From Desulfobacteraceae bacterium (GTDB lineage Bacteria > Desulfobacterota > Desulfobacteria > Desulfobacterales > Desulfococcaceae): a DNA stretch of 55,848 nt. A model generated the notes under the pieces. That model saw nothing but the letters and a program-made list of their open reading frames with translations, had not been told where the DNA came from and ran no database searches. The stretch covers positions 1 through 55,848 of the forward strand of contig JAABRU010000019.1 of NCBI GenBank assembly GCA_011390755.1. Reading direction: 5' to 3'. The translations under genes and the position numbers were made by a program. Of the stretch, positions 15,552 to 24,330 are shown piece by piece. Each line of letters starts with the position of its first letter. Within the stretch, counting starts at the first letter, position 1.

Positions 15552-18374
15552 TTGAATAAGAAAAACCCGCTTTTATTCTCCTCCCTTGCGGAAAATATCC
15601 GCGGGGAAGTCCATACCGACCGCATCCGCCGCTATCTGCTTTCCACGGATGCCAGTATTTTCCGCAAAGAACCGGTATGTGTTGTTTATCCCAAAGACAG
15701 GAATGATGTTGTGCAGACCCTTCTTTTTGCCCAAAAAAAGGGGCTGAGTGTGCATCCGCGGGGCGCGGGCAGCGGGCTTTGCGGCTCTGCGCCGGGCAGC
15801 GGCATTGTGCTGGATTTTACAAAATATATGAACCGGCTCATCCGCCTTGACTTAAAAAACCGGACATTTGAATGTGAACCCGGATACCGCTCCGGTCAGA
15901 TGGAAGCCCGGCTCAAAGGCAAAGGGCTGTTTTTTCCCCCTGACCCGTCCAGCGGAGAATACGCCAGTTTCGGCGGCATGTACGGAAGCAATGCCAGCGG
16001 CGCGCATTCGGTGAAATACGGCAATGTCTCCGATTATATTCTGGATGCGGAAGTGGTACTCAGTACGGGGCAGGTTCTCCGTTTATCGGAAATCAAAAAT
16101 TCTGCACCTTCTGATCTGCCCGATAATCTGAAAGCCCTGTTTCAGATATACAGGGAAAACAAAACAGAGATTGAAAATGCATATCCGCCCATCCGCTGTA
16201 ATGTGGCCGGATACAATCTGCGCGGGCTGGTGCGGGAAAACCGTCTCTGCCTGGAAAAACTCTTTGCCGGTTCCGAAGGAAGCCTGGGCATTGTCACCCG
16301 TCTGCAGTTCCGCCTGCTGGAAAAACCGCCCCATGACAGCCTGCTGGTGGCCTTTTTTGATGATATTGTCACATCCGCAAGGGCCGTGCAGATGATTCTG
16401 CCCCTGCAGCCTTCGGGCATTGAGGTCATGGACAAATCCCTGCTGCAACTGGCCAGAAAAAGTGATGCTGTGCTGCGGGAAAAAATCCCCGCGGATGTGG
16501 ACAATGTGCTTCTCATTGAATTTGATGCATTCACATCCGAGGAATGCGGCAAACTGGCATCCGCGTCCAAAGAGTTGATAGAAAGGGAAAAACTGACGGA
16601 TCAGATATATCCGGCCCTGTCTTCCGGAGAAAAACAGAAATTCTGGGCCCTGCGCAAAGCGGCGGTTCCCATTCTTTACAAACTTAAAGGGGAAAAGAAA
16701 ATTCTGGCTCTGATAGAAGACGCTGCTGTGCCTGCGGACTGCCTGCCCCAATATTTCCGGGGCATATACGAAATCCTCAACCGTCATCAGGTTTCCTTTG
16801 TCACCTACGGCCATATTGCCAAAGGCCTGCTCCATACCCGCCCCCTGCTGAACCTGAAAGAAGAAAAGGATATCTCCATGCTCAGAGTGCTGGCGGATGA
16901 GGTCTTTACCCTGGTGCATTCCCTGGGCGGTTCGGTTTCCGGCGAACATGGGGACGGGCGGCTGCGGAGCGCGTATATCCGGAAACGTTATCCGGGAATG
17001 TATCCGCTTTTTTTGAAAACAAAGGAAATTCTGGACCCGCAGGCTTTGCTAAACCCGGAAATCAAAACACTGCATGATCCTGACCAGATGACAAAAAATC
17101 TGCGTTTCGGCAGCGCGTATCATGCAGCCTTTCCGAAAAAAAATGCCCTGCTTTGGCAGGAAGGATTTGCGACCGAGGCGGAAAAATGTCACGGATGCTC
17201 CAAATGCACGACCATTACCGCTGCCACGCGTATGTGCCCCGTCTATAAATTTACCCGGGATGAAAATGCCGCCCCCAAAGCCAAAGCCAATATTCTGCGG
17301 GGACTTCTCAGCGCTGCCATTCCGGAAAAAGAAATGTACCTGGCATTGCTCCGGAATATTATGGAGCAGTGCGTCAACTGCGGCAGCTGTTATAAAGAAT
17401 GCCCGTCCAACGTCAATATCCCCAAACTGGCTATGGAAGCCAAAGCACAGTATATCCGGAAATTCGGCATCCCCCTGCAGAAAGCCCTTTTGTCCGATGC
17501 GGAAATGATTGCCAAATACAGCAGAGGAGTTTCTGAAACACTGTATCCCCTGCTGAACCTGAATTTTCCCCGCAGAATGGCGGAAACCCTCACCGGCATT
17601 TCCGCACAGCGGAAACTGCTTACCTTTCCGGCCCGCTCCCTTTTTGAGAGGGTTCGCCCCTCGGAAGGAAAGGGAAATATCCGTGTGCTGTATTTTTCGG
17701 GCTGTTATGCCGGATACATCCGGCCCGAAATCGGGGAGGCGGCCGTAAATGTACTCAAAAAAGCGGGAATGCAGGTACAGATTCCCCGTCAGCACTGTTG
17801 CGGACTGCCCATGATTTCCAAAGGACTGTACCGCCGGGCCCGGGAAAAGGTGAAAGGGAATCTGAAAAACTGGGGGGAACTGCTCCGCAGGGCCGATTAT
17901 CTCTGCGTAAGCTGTTCCTCCTGCGGTCTTTCCCTGATGCAGGAATGGTCATATCTGGAAGACCATGCGGATATCCGCATGGTCAGAGAAAAACTCATCC
18001 ATATCAGCGAGCTGGTAAACCGCTACCTGGCAAAACTCCGTCTGCATCCGAAACCGGGCCATGCGGTCTACCACAATCCCTGCCACCTGAAAATCCAGCC
18101 TTTTGCAGACAGTTCCCTGAAAATGCTTTCCGCAATTCCGGAACTGGAAATTGAAGATCTCAAAAGTCATTGCTGCGGCATGGCCGGAAGCTGGGGTATG
18201 CTTGCCCGTAATTTTGAACTGAGCCGCAAAATCGGCTCGGATATGATTTCAAAATTCAATGATTCCCCGGCATCTGCCGGACTGACCGACTGCCCCACCT
18301 GCCGGATGCAGATGGAAACCTTTTCCGCGAAAACCGTGAAACATCCCATAGAAATTGTGGCGGACTGTCTGTAA
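15552..18374 (+). CDS. FAD-linked dehydrogenase fused to Fe-S/CCG-domain reductase (GlcD-GlcF type)
   Basis: 940 aa, start TTG 15552 preceded by AAGGA; an ATG just upstream is in another frame and soon stops. The N-terminal half is an FAD-binding PCMH domain (about 40-220; HPRGAGSGLCGSAPG, GGMYGSNASGAHSVKYG) with an FAD-oxidase C-terminal domain to about 530 (GSVSGEHGDGRLRS). Then come two ferredoxin motifs (CHGCSKC...CP at about 545-562; CVNCGSCYKECP at about 610-625). Two CCG cysteine-rich domains follow (HCCGLPM, CSSCGLSL, NPCHLK, SHCCGMAGSWG). The layout matches fused D-lactate/glycolate/2-hydroxyacid dehydrogenases passing electrons to quinone or an Fe-S partner. The substrate cannot be set from sequence. 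Confidence 0.9.
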   Translation: MNKKNPLLFSSLAENIRGEVHTDRIRRYLLSTDASIFRKEPVCVVYPKDRNDVVQTLLFAQKKGLSVHPRGAGSGLCGSAPGSGIVLDFTKYMNRLIRLDLKNRTFECEPGYRSGQMEARLKGKGLFFPPDPSSGEYASFGGMYGSNASGAHSVKYGNVSDYILDAEVVLSTGQVLRLSEIKNSAPSDLPDNLKALFQIYRENKTEIENAYPPIRCNVAGYNLRGLVRENRLCLEKLFAGSEGSLGIVTRLQFRLLEKPPHDSLLVAFFDDIVTSARAVQMILPLQPSGIEVMDKSLLQLARKSDAVLREKIPADVDNVLLIEFDAFTSEECGKLASASKELIEREKLTDQIYPALSSGEKQKFWALRKAAVPILYKLKGEKKILALIEDAAVPADCLPQYFRGIYEILNRHQVSFVTYGHIAKGLLHTRPLLNLKEEKDISMLRVLADEVFTLVHSLGGSVSGEHGDGRLRSAYIRKRYPGMYPLFLKTKEILDPQALLNPEIKTLHDPDQMTKNLRFGSAYHAAFPKKNALLWQEGFATEAEKCHGCSKCTTITAATRMCPVYKFTRDENAAPKAKANILRGLLSAAIPEKEMYLALLRNIMEQCVNCGSCYKECPSNVNIPKLAMEAKAQYIRKFGIPLQKALLSDAEMIAKYSRGVSETLYPLLNLNFPRRMAETLTGISAQRKLLTFPARSLFERVRPSEGKGNIRVLYFSGCYAGYIRPEIGEAAVNVLKKAGMQVQIPRQHCCGLPMISKGLYRRAREKVKGNLKNWGELLRRADYLCVSCSSCGLSLMQEWSYLEDHADIRMVREKLIHISELVNRYLAKLRLHPKPGHAVYHNPCHLKIQPFADSSLKMLSAIPELEIEDLKSHCCGMAGSWGMLARNFELSRKIGSDMISKFNDSPASAGLTDCPTCRMQMETFSAKTVKHPIEIVADCL

Positions 18375-18484
18375 AAAAATCGGATGGTAAAGAGTACTAT
18401 GGATATAAATATGAATTCAGAATTCCGATCAGATTCTTTTCAGAATTATCAGTTCCGATATTGTCTGTTGCTGTTTTTTATATT

Positions 18485-18622
18485 TACTATACTTTTGCAC
18501 TTTTTCATAAGTTACTGATTATATTAAAATTAAGAAATTGGCCTCAGTTTTTCTGTATCAATAATTTCAGTAGGTTATCATCTAAAATCAGCTTATAATT
18601 CAAAAAGTGCAAAAGTATAGTA
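18485..18622. mobile_element. MITE-like element, family M5
   Basis: Perfect 21-bp inverted ends beginning TACTATACTTTTGCAC (18485-18505 and 18602-18622), 138 bp in all. Left flank TATT (18481-18484) matches TATT at 18731-18734 once the adjoining M6 element and its GTA are removed. Confidence 0.85.
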
Positions 18623-18727
18623 TTAGGACTTACGCAGTTGAATTTTAACTGTTTGAATTTATTATGTGCCTTAAAAATTGACAGTCAATAAAAACAGCAG
18701 ATTATATTTCAACTGCGTAAGTCCTAA
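18623..18727. mobile_element. MITE-like element, family M6, abutting M5
   Basis: Perfect 20-bp inverted ends TTAGGACTTACGCAGTTGAA (18623-18642 and complement 18708-18727), 105 bp. Flanks are GTA on both sides (18620-18622, 18728-18730); the left GTA is the last three bases of M5. The remainder of 18375-19165 is AT-rich without a recognisable gene. Confidence 0.85.
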
Positions 18728-19067
18728 GTATATTTATTACATTCTTAATTCTTTTCCCGCTGCGGTTTTCCGGGCAGGGATTTCCGAATATCAGAACCTT
18801 TATTTCCCCTATCGGATAAATGCCGGGATTCTGTTTGCCGGATTTTTTGGTTCTACAATATAAGTAATAGAAATTAAATAAAATATATACACAGCTTTTA
18901 TTTTTCTGATTGTGGTATAAAATTTGCTTTTAAAATTTCTCCAGTGTTCTGTCAGGTGTTGAATGAGGGGTTACGTTACTCCTGCCGGGGCGTATGCAGT
19001 ACGCCCTTACAGAAAAATCAACGGATTTGCCCCACCCAATTTTGAATCTGTGACTCCGGTTCCGCTG

Positions 19068-19101
19068 AAAAACCGGATTTTTTGGAAAAACCCGGTTTTT
19101 T
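19068..19101 (+). terminator. Hairpin with T-run upstream of HU gene
   Basis: AAAAACCGG (19068-19076) pairs with CCGGTTTTT (19092-19100), followed by Ts. It has terminator-like shape, but no plus-strand gene ends nearby, so it may insulate the HU gene from read-through. Confidence 0.35.
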
Positions 19102-19165
19102 AACCCATAATTTCAGAGTTGACAGAGCACTATATCCGGAAAAACAATATTCACAGGAGATAAAA

Positions 19166-19438
19166 ATGAATAAAAGCGATCTGATAGAGAAAGTTGCCGT
19201 AGCACTGGAATCCAAAAAACAGGCACAGACTGCTGTGGACAGCATACTGGATGCAATAACAGAAGCCCTGAAAAACAAAGAAAAAATAAGTCTGATCGGT
19301 TTCGGTACATTTGAAGTGACCGAACGGAAAGCGCGCAAGGGCCGTAATCCCAAAACCGGGGAACCCATTGACATCAAAGCCGCCAATGTTCCCAAATTTA
19401 CCCCCGGCAAAGCTTTGAAAGAAGCTGTGAACGGATAG
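19166..19438 (+). CDS. hup: HU-family DNA-binding protein
   Basis: 90 aa, the standard HU length. It binds and bends DNA as a dimer in the nucleoid. Family features: N-terminal NKSDLIEKVA, the GFGTFEV turn, RKGRNPKTGEPIDI (beta-arm with the Pro that intercalates) and VPKFTPGKALKEAV at the end. Start ATG 19166 follows AGGAG. A TTGACA at 19119-19124 is a possible -35. The dksA-type gene begins 9 bp after the stop, so they probably form one transcript. Confidence 0.95.
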   Translation: MNKSDLIEKVAVALESKKQAQTAVDSILDAITEALKNKEKISLIGFGTFEVTERKARKGRNPKTGEPIDIKAANVPKFTPGKALKEAVNG

Positions 19439-19447
19439 TGATTTTTT

Positions 19448-19810
19448 ATGGAAAAAGAAGTAGTAGAATATTTCCGGGAAATTCTGTTGGAACAACTCAA
19501 AATGCTTTTGGGAAAAGCTGATGAGTCGGTTTCTGATCTGATGATGCTTTCCGATGACAGTGCGGACCCCCTGGATCATACCTCCAATGATATGGCACGC
19601 GGTTATACCCTGCGGATGAGAGACCGGGAAAACAGACTGATCGGCAAAATTCATCAGGCACTCCGGAATATTGAAGACGGTTCATACGGCATCTGTGAAA
19701 TGTGCGAGGAAGAGATTGGCATAGAAAGGCTGAAAGTCAGACCGGTTGCCCGTTACTGCATTCAGTGCAAGCAGAAAAACGAAGCCTATGAAAAAACATA
19801 CGGTTTATAA
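19448..19810 (+). CDS. dksA: DksA/TraR-family RNA polymerase-binding zinc-finger protein
   Basis: 120 aa. An N-terminal coiled coil (about 1-75) carries the acidic tip sequence DDSADPLDHTSND expected to reach the polymerase secondary channel. A C4 zinc finger follows (CEMCEEE...CIQC, about 80-110). DksA modulates rRNA and amino-acid promoters with ppGpp. It sits 9 bp behind HU with an ATG at 19448. Compared with E. coli DksA (151 aa) the N terminus is shorter, as in many DksA/TraR proteins of this phylum. Confidence 0.9.
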   Translation: MEKEVVEYFREILLEQLKMLLGKADESVSDLMMLSDDSADPLDHTSNDMARGYTLRMRDRENRLIGKIHQALRNIEDGSYGICEMCEEEIGIERLKVRPVARYCIQCKQKNEAYEKTYGL

Positions 19811-19837
19811 TATGAAAGTCTCCCCGCGCACCCCGTT

Positions 19838-19918
19838 CAATGGCATTAAGTTAATCCAAAAATTCCCCTCCCCCGGTGGGAGGGGTCAGGGGAGGGGAGT
19901 CTTAACTTAACGGCATTG
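19838..19918. repeat. Short inverted-repeat element, family M8
   Basis: CAATGGCATTAAGTTAA (19838-19854) and TTAACTTAACGGCATTG (19902-19918) enclose a CCCCTCCC/GGGAGGGG hairpin, like 7189-7255. It is embedded in a longer repeat mosaic between dksA and the phosphorylase. Confidence 0.65.
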
Positions 19919-20223
19919 ACGCGGAGCGCGGGAACGGGAAAACTTTCATGCTTCGCTGTGAGTCACGGCTCATGTCCGTTTATATGAAAGTGTCTGCGAA
20001 AAACCGGCCCTTCGGCCTTCATTTTCGCACTCCGCCACAGCTTTGACTCGTTCCCTGGTCTGCCTCACACACTGCCGGAGGCGGAGCCTTACCCACCCCT
20101 CCCCCGACGTTACGGGGCAGAACCCGTAACAAGAACGGAGAGAGGCTTTCATGCTTTGCCCGTCATTTTACGTTGACAGTGTACTACTGCCTTGTCAACA
20201 TTTAAATGACGGGTTGAATTTCC

Positions 20224-20287
20224 GTAGGGTGGCACATGTTTTTCCGTGCCCACCCGCACCCCGGTGGGCAGCGCTGCGCTTCTGCCC
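20224..20287. repeat. GTAGGGTGG inverted repeat within a larger palindromic mosaic
   Basis: CGTAGGGTGGCAC on the left and GCCCACCCTACG on the right form a 64-bp hairpin. Outer pairs (CCCGTCATTTTA/TAAATGACGGG at 20159-20208) are nested around its left side. The whole 19811-20617 gap is repeat DNA; no gene seen. Confidence 0.55.
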
Positions 20288-20394
20288 ACCCTACGAAAAT
20301 ACAGGGTTTAAATACCCGTCAGTTTAATCTTGACGGACCACTACACTGCAGACCTCATCTTTTCATCCGAGTACCGGCACAATGTCATTGACTT

Positions 20395-20505
20395 AGGAAC
20401 CCGGTAAGAAATAAATCCTCCGGAAATATCCTGCGGATAAACAGAAACTGTGCATTCCGTCACCTAATCAGATGAAACGGGGCAGTTATTTTTTGCTGAG
20501 TGCCT
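20395..20505. repeat. Dispersed repeat family E, copy 3
   Basis: Begins GGAACCCGGTAAGAAATAAA and ends TTATTTTTTGCTGAGTGCC; same orientation and length as copy 2. It is followed by a GGGAGGGG/CCCCTCCC hairpin cluster to about 20617. Confidence 0.55.
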
Positions 20506-20617
20506 TAGACTCCCCTCCCTGAGGGAGGGGCAGGGGGAGGGTGAAAAGGGTCTTTCATTACAGTCCGCTGTTTCCCCCTCCCCTGACCCCTCCCGCCGGG
20601 GGAGGGGAATACTCTGC

Positions 20618-21367
20618 TTAGGTCAATGACATTGAGTACCGGCATAAAGAGACAATGATTTCAGCTACGGTTTTCCGGGTTTTGATAAAATCATCATTGG
20701 CAAACCCCGGATGCCATCTCAGGGTGGAAAGTTCATCGGATACAACCAGTATCGCCGCTGTTTTTCTTTTTCTGAAATTCCCGATGGTGAAAAAGGCAGA
20801 GAGTTCCATTTCCACGGCCAGTGCATTTCTGGCCTGAAAATATCTGATTTTTTCATGGGTTTCTCTGTATACGGCATCTGTTGTCCAGATTAGTCCCTCA
20901 TGAAAATCCAGATTCCGCTTCCGCAGGGTCTGTCTGATGCTTTCGGAAAAAACCGGAGAGGGGCGGACTATCCCCCCGTTTCTGCCCTGATAATGCAGGG
21001 AAGTGCCTTCATCTGTGATTGCGCCGTCCGGTATAATAATATCACCGATTTTCACCCCGGGAGACAGCGCGCCGCACCAGCCGAAAAAAAGAATTTCCTC
21101 CGCTCCGAAAGCAATCAGCGGTTCCATTACCATAGCCGCATAAGGAGAAGTGATCACCGGTCCGCTGACGGAAAACCGGGGCAGGGGGGTGTTTTCCGTG
21201 TAGATGCGGCTCATGGCCACGCCCGCGGCATCTTTCATCGGCAGCATATTCCGAAGCAACCGCAGATCTTTTTCACTGCTGACCATAACGGCAAAGGGGC
21301 CCAGGTCGGGTGATTTCCGACCCTTCACAGGATGAATGACTGCCCGGTTTCCTTCTTTTGAATTCAT
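20618..21367 (-). CDS. Nucleoside phosphorylase (PNP/UDP family)
   Basis: 249 aa. It cleaves a nucleoside with phosphate to base and ribose-1-phosphate. PNP_UDP_1 features: FGWCGALSPGVKIGDIIIP (phosphate/base loop), GTSLHY, the ribose-binding NALAVEMELSAFF (M-E pair) and the catalytic-type Asp in VVSDELS. The E-M-E pattern with AxF is closer to uridine or hexameric purine phosphorylases than to trimeric PNP, but base specificity is not readable. The start is ATG 21367 with a weak ribosome site. The gene stands alone between repeats and the divergent comF. Confidence 0.82.
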   Translation of the reverse strand: MNSKEGNRAVIHPVKGRKSPDLGPFAVMVSSEKDLRLLRNMLPMKDAAGVAMSRIYTENTPLPRFSVSGPVITSPYAAMVMEPLIAFGAEEILFFGWCGALSPGVKIGDIIIPDGAITDEGTSLHYQGRNGGIVRPSPVFSESIRQTLRKRNLDFHEGLIWTTDAVYRETHEKIRYFQARNALAVEMELSAFFTIGNFRKRKTAAILVVSDELSTLRWHPGFANDDFIKTRKTVAEIIVSLCRYSMSLT

Positions 21368-21691
21368 AAAATATTCCTGATAATATATTGTACATTCAAA
21401 TTATTACGGACTCCGCCTTTCGCCGGAGTTTTTCAGTTTTCAGTGGATGCGGATAGTGAAATGTCAATAAAATATCAAAGCATGTGCCGAAAGTACAGAA
21501 GGATTTAAACCGAAGAACTGAAAAGATGTGATATGAAAATTTTCTCTTATGTTGACAAGACAAAATTCATTTTGCTATATACACTGCTGTCCTTCTGACT
21601 TTTTCAGCAGCATGATTTCTGTATTCCATCCGGATTGTGAGAAAACGGATCATTTCTGACTGAAAAAAAATGCAGAAACAGGAGAAAAACA

Positions 21692-22522
21692 CTGAAAAAA
21701 CATCCTTTTTCCCGATGCATCCTGCGTTTGCGGGAAACCTTTTTCCGTGCTGTTTTTCCACCCCGCTGCCAGGACTGCGGTGTGTTTATGCATCCGGCCT
21801 TTGCCGATGAAAAAAACAGCAATGATATGGATATCGGCAGTTTATCCTATGTACAGGTTTTGGAACCCTTTCTTTGTCAAAACTGTCTGATGACCTGCCG
21901 GACTGTGGAAGCACCTTTCTGCCCTGTCTGCGGAATGCCGGATAAGCAGGGAAAAAAAACTGTCTGTGAAAACTGCCGGTCTTTTCCCCGGTATTTCAGC
22001 AAATGCCGTTCTTTCGGTTTTTATGAGGGAAGTCTGCAGAATATGCTGCATCGGTATAAATATCACCGCAAAACATTTCTTGCCCGCCCTCTGGGTCTGC
22101 TTCTCTTTTCTGTATTTGCAAGATACTGGAATCCGAAAGAAAGCATTCTTCTCATGCCGGTTCCCCTGCATAAAAACAAATTCCGGAAAAGGGGATTCAA
22201 CCAGTCCTGGCTGATGCTGCGGGACTGGCCGGATTTGGCACGGAAATACTTCTTTCCTTCTTTACAGCCGGATAAGGGGAATCTGATCCGCATCCGTGAA
22301 ACAAAATCCCAGACCCATATGCCCCGTGAAATGCGTCTCAGAAATGTGCGGGGTGCTTTCAGTGTCCGGTGGCCGGAAAAAGTGCGGGGAAAAAAAATTT
22401 TACTGGCGGATGATGTTTTTACCACCGGGGCCACAGCAAATGAGTGCGCAAAAGTGCTTATACAGGCCGGAGCCGCACAGGTGGATGTGATTAGTTTTGC
22501 CCGGCCCCTGCTGTATCCGTAA
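21692..22522 (+). CDS. comF: ComF-family amidophosphoribosyltransferase
   Basis: About 276 aa. An N-terminal zinc-binding region has CxxC pairs (CQDC, CQNC, CPVC, CENC). A type I phosphoribosyltransferase domain follows, with MPVPLHKNKFRKRGFNQS and the PRPP loop ILLADDVFTTGATA near the C terminus. ComF proteins serve in DNA uptake or recombination in several bacteria; the role here is unproven. The start is unclear. No in-frame ATG exists. A CTG at 21692 is 7 bp after AGGAG, while the first TTG (21728) lacks a ribosome site. I favour 21692, moderately. The 21368-21691 spacer shows no other gene. Confidence 0.8.
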   Translation: MKKHPFSRCILRLRETFFRAVFPPRCQDCGVFMHPAFADEKNSNDMDIGSLSYVQVLEPFLCQNCLMTCRTVEAPFCPVCGMPDKQGKKTVCENCRSFPRYFSKCRSFGFYEGSLQNMLHRYKYHRKTFLARPLGLLLFSVFARYWNPKESILLMPVPLHKNKFRKRGFNQSWLMLRDWPDLARKYFFPSLQPDKGNLIRIRETKSQTHMPREMRLRNVRGAFSVRWPEKVRGKKILLADDVFTTGATANECAKVLIQAGAAQVDVISFARPLLYP

Positions 22523-22670
22523 AGGGGGCATATGCGAGGGGCAGATTTTTTTTATGAACTGAGCGTAAGCAAAAACAGTGCGGATGACCCGGATTCCGGC
22601 TTTCCGGGCTCACGAAAACCGGGAACCGGGAAATCCGCCGGATGCCGTTCTGCATTATTTTGCTCACACT

Positions 22671-22813
22671 CAGCAGATCGAAACATTTCCGGAGGAGTGC
22701 AAAAATTGTATTTTTGCATGGGGTAACCGGGAGATGCGGCGGTGCAGAAATACAGTTTTTGCACTCCGGGGCAGCTGTAAAACCGTATCCGGGGGAAATT
22801 TTTCGATCTGCTG
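22671..22813. mobile_element. MITE-like element, family M1 copy D
   Basis: 143 bp, ends CAGCAGATCGAAACATTTCC and GGAAATTTTTCGATCTGCTG, flanked by an exact ACACT duplication (22666-22670, 22814-22818). It lies 49 bp before the EamA start, so transcription of that gene must start in or cross the element. Confidence 0.92.
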
Positions 22814-22862
22814 ACACTCAAATGAATTGTGTAAAAAAACATTATTATTGATTTTAAAACAA

Positions 22863-23786
22863 ATGATATATTTCAAACTTTTATTAACTGCCCTTTTATG
22901 GGGGGGAACCTTTGTGGCCGGACGGATGCTTTCTGCTGCTGTGCTGCCCTGTTCCGCGTCATTTTTACGTTTTGCCCTTGCAGCCGTCCTCCTGCTGATA
23001 ATGACAGGAATTTTGGAAGGCAAATTTCCTCTTTTGCAGAAGAAACAGATAATTCCGGTCATCCTGCTGGGACTGACAGGTGTTTTCACCTATAATATTT
23101 TTTTCTTCAGCGGACTGAAAATCATCAGCGCCGGTCGGGCATCCCTGATCATTGCCACCAACCCGATTTTTATCACCCTGCTTTCTGCCCTGTTTTTTAA
23201 GGAAAAATTAAATCCGATTCAGATTGCCGGTATTTGCTTATCTGTTTCCGGTGCGCTAATTGTTATTTCCAAAGGCGATTTCGCACAGATTCTGAACAGC
23301 GGACTGGGATGGGGGGAACTCTGCATTTTTGGCAGTGTCGCCAGTTGGGTGGCTTTTTCTCTCATCGGAAAAACCGTACTCTCCGGCCTGTCTCCCCTGG
23401 TATCGGTTTCCTATTCTGCCGGTATCGGCGCGGTGGCCCTTTTTATTCCGGCCTGTCTGGAAGGTATGTTTTCCCATATAGGGCATTACGGGATGGCAGA
23501 CTGGATAAGCATTGTTTACCTGGGGGTATTCGGTACGGTTGTCGGTTTTATCTGGTACTACCAGGGAATTCAGCGCATCGGCCCTGTAAAAGCAGGTCTG
23601 TTTATCAACTTTGTACCCATCAGCGCGATCCTGCTGGCATTTCTCTTTTTGGGAGAAAGTATTACCCTCTCGCTTTTCACGGGCGCAGTTCTGGTGGTTT
23701 CGGGTGTATATCTCACCAATACCGGCGGAGTGCTACGGAAAAAAACGGTGATTTCTTCTTCCGCTTCTCTGAGCACAAAAGCGTAA
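22863..23786 (+). CDS. EamA/DMT-superfamily transporter (RhaT/YdcZ type)
   Basis: 307 aa with ten predicted membrane helices in two EamA repeats. The first opens MIYFKLLLTALLWGGTF, and the second begins around GLGWGELCIFGSVASWVAFSLIGK. Conserved motifs such as RFALAAVLL, ISAGRASLIIATNPIF and FINFVPISAILLAFLFLGE are typical. These carriers export amino acids, nucleobases or other metabolites; the substrate is unknown. Start ATG 22863 is chosen for its fit to the family; an in-frame GTG at 22827 is possible, and neither has a strong ribosome site. The upstream neighbour is an M1 element. Confidence 0.88.
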   Translation: MIYFKLLLTALLWGGTFVAGRMLSAAVLPCSASFLRFALAAVLLLIMTGILEGKFPLLQKKQIIPVILLGLTGVFTYNIFFFSGLKIISAGRASLIIATNPIFITLLSALFFKEKLNPIQIAGICLSVSGALIVISKGDFAQILNSGLGWGELCIFGSVASWVAFSLIGKTVLSGLSPLVSVSYSAGIGAVALFIPACLEGMFSHIGHYGMADWISIVYLGVFGTVVGFIWYYQGIQRIGPVKAGLFINFVPISAILLAFLFLGESITLSLFTGAVLVVSGVYLTNTGGVLRKKTVISSSASLSTKA

Positions 23787-23972
23787 TTGTGCCGGAAACA
23801 AAAGTATTCGGAATTTTTCCCGCGCAAAGCGGCAATGGCAAAACCTCCCATTCCTCTTTTGCAAAAAGGGGAAAAAATTTCTTACATCAGCAGGAGTGTC
23901 AGACTTACAGTCTGACATGCTGAAATTATTTAGCAAGTTTGGCATTGCGGCACTTCTTAAGGCAGCAGTATT

Positions 23973-24056
23973 GGTTCTGGGTTCTGGGTTCTGGGTTCTG
24001 GGTGCCGGGTGCCGGGTTCCGGGTGCCGGGTTCCGGGTGCCGGGTGCCGGGTGCTG
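23973..24056 (+). repeat. G-rich heptamer array (GGTTCTG/GGTGCCG)
   Basis: Twelve 7-bp units: four GGTTCTG, then a mix of GGTGCCG and GGTTCCG, ending GGTGCTG. It abuts a C-rich heptamer array of opposite strand bias, so the two face each other head to head. Confidence 0.9.
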
Positions 24057-24251
24057 GACACCTGACACCTGACACCTGACACCGAACACCTGACACCGAA
24101 CACCGAACACCGAACACCGAACACCGAACACCGAACACCGAACACCGAACACCGAACACCGAACACCGAACACCTGACACCGAACACCTGACACCGAACA
24201 CCTGACACCGAACACCTGACACCGAACACCTGACACCGAACACCTGACACC
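24056..24251 (-). repeat. Heptamer tandem array (minus strand GGTGTTC/GGTGTCA)
   Basis: Twenty-eight 7-bp units, TGACACC or GAACACC on the plus strand, i.e. the same two heptamers as 4305-4535 but inverted. It includes a run of about ten consecutive GAACACC units. Reading frames across it (GVRCSVF peptides) are artefacts. It lies between two plus-strand genes (EamA and ABC exporter) with no other gene in 23787-24330. Confidence 0.95.
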
Positions 24252-24330
24252 ATTTCCCCCTGCCCTCAGGAGGGGCGTTTTAAGAACAGTCTGTAACCCG
24301 TCAGAACAACAGCAATATAAAAAAAATAAC

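Noticed and set aside
21410..21433. Hairpin ACTCCG/CGGAGT with T-run as a terminator
   Set aside because: It points plus-strand in a divergent promoter region with no upstream plus-strand gene; the stem is only 6 bp.
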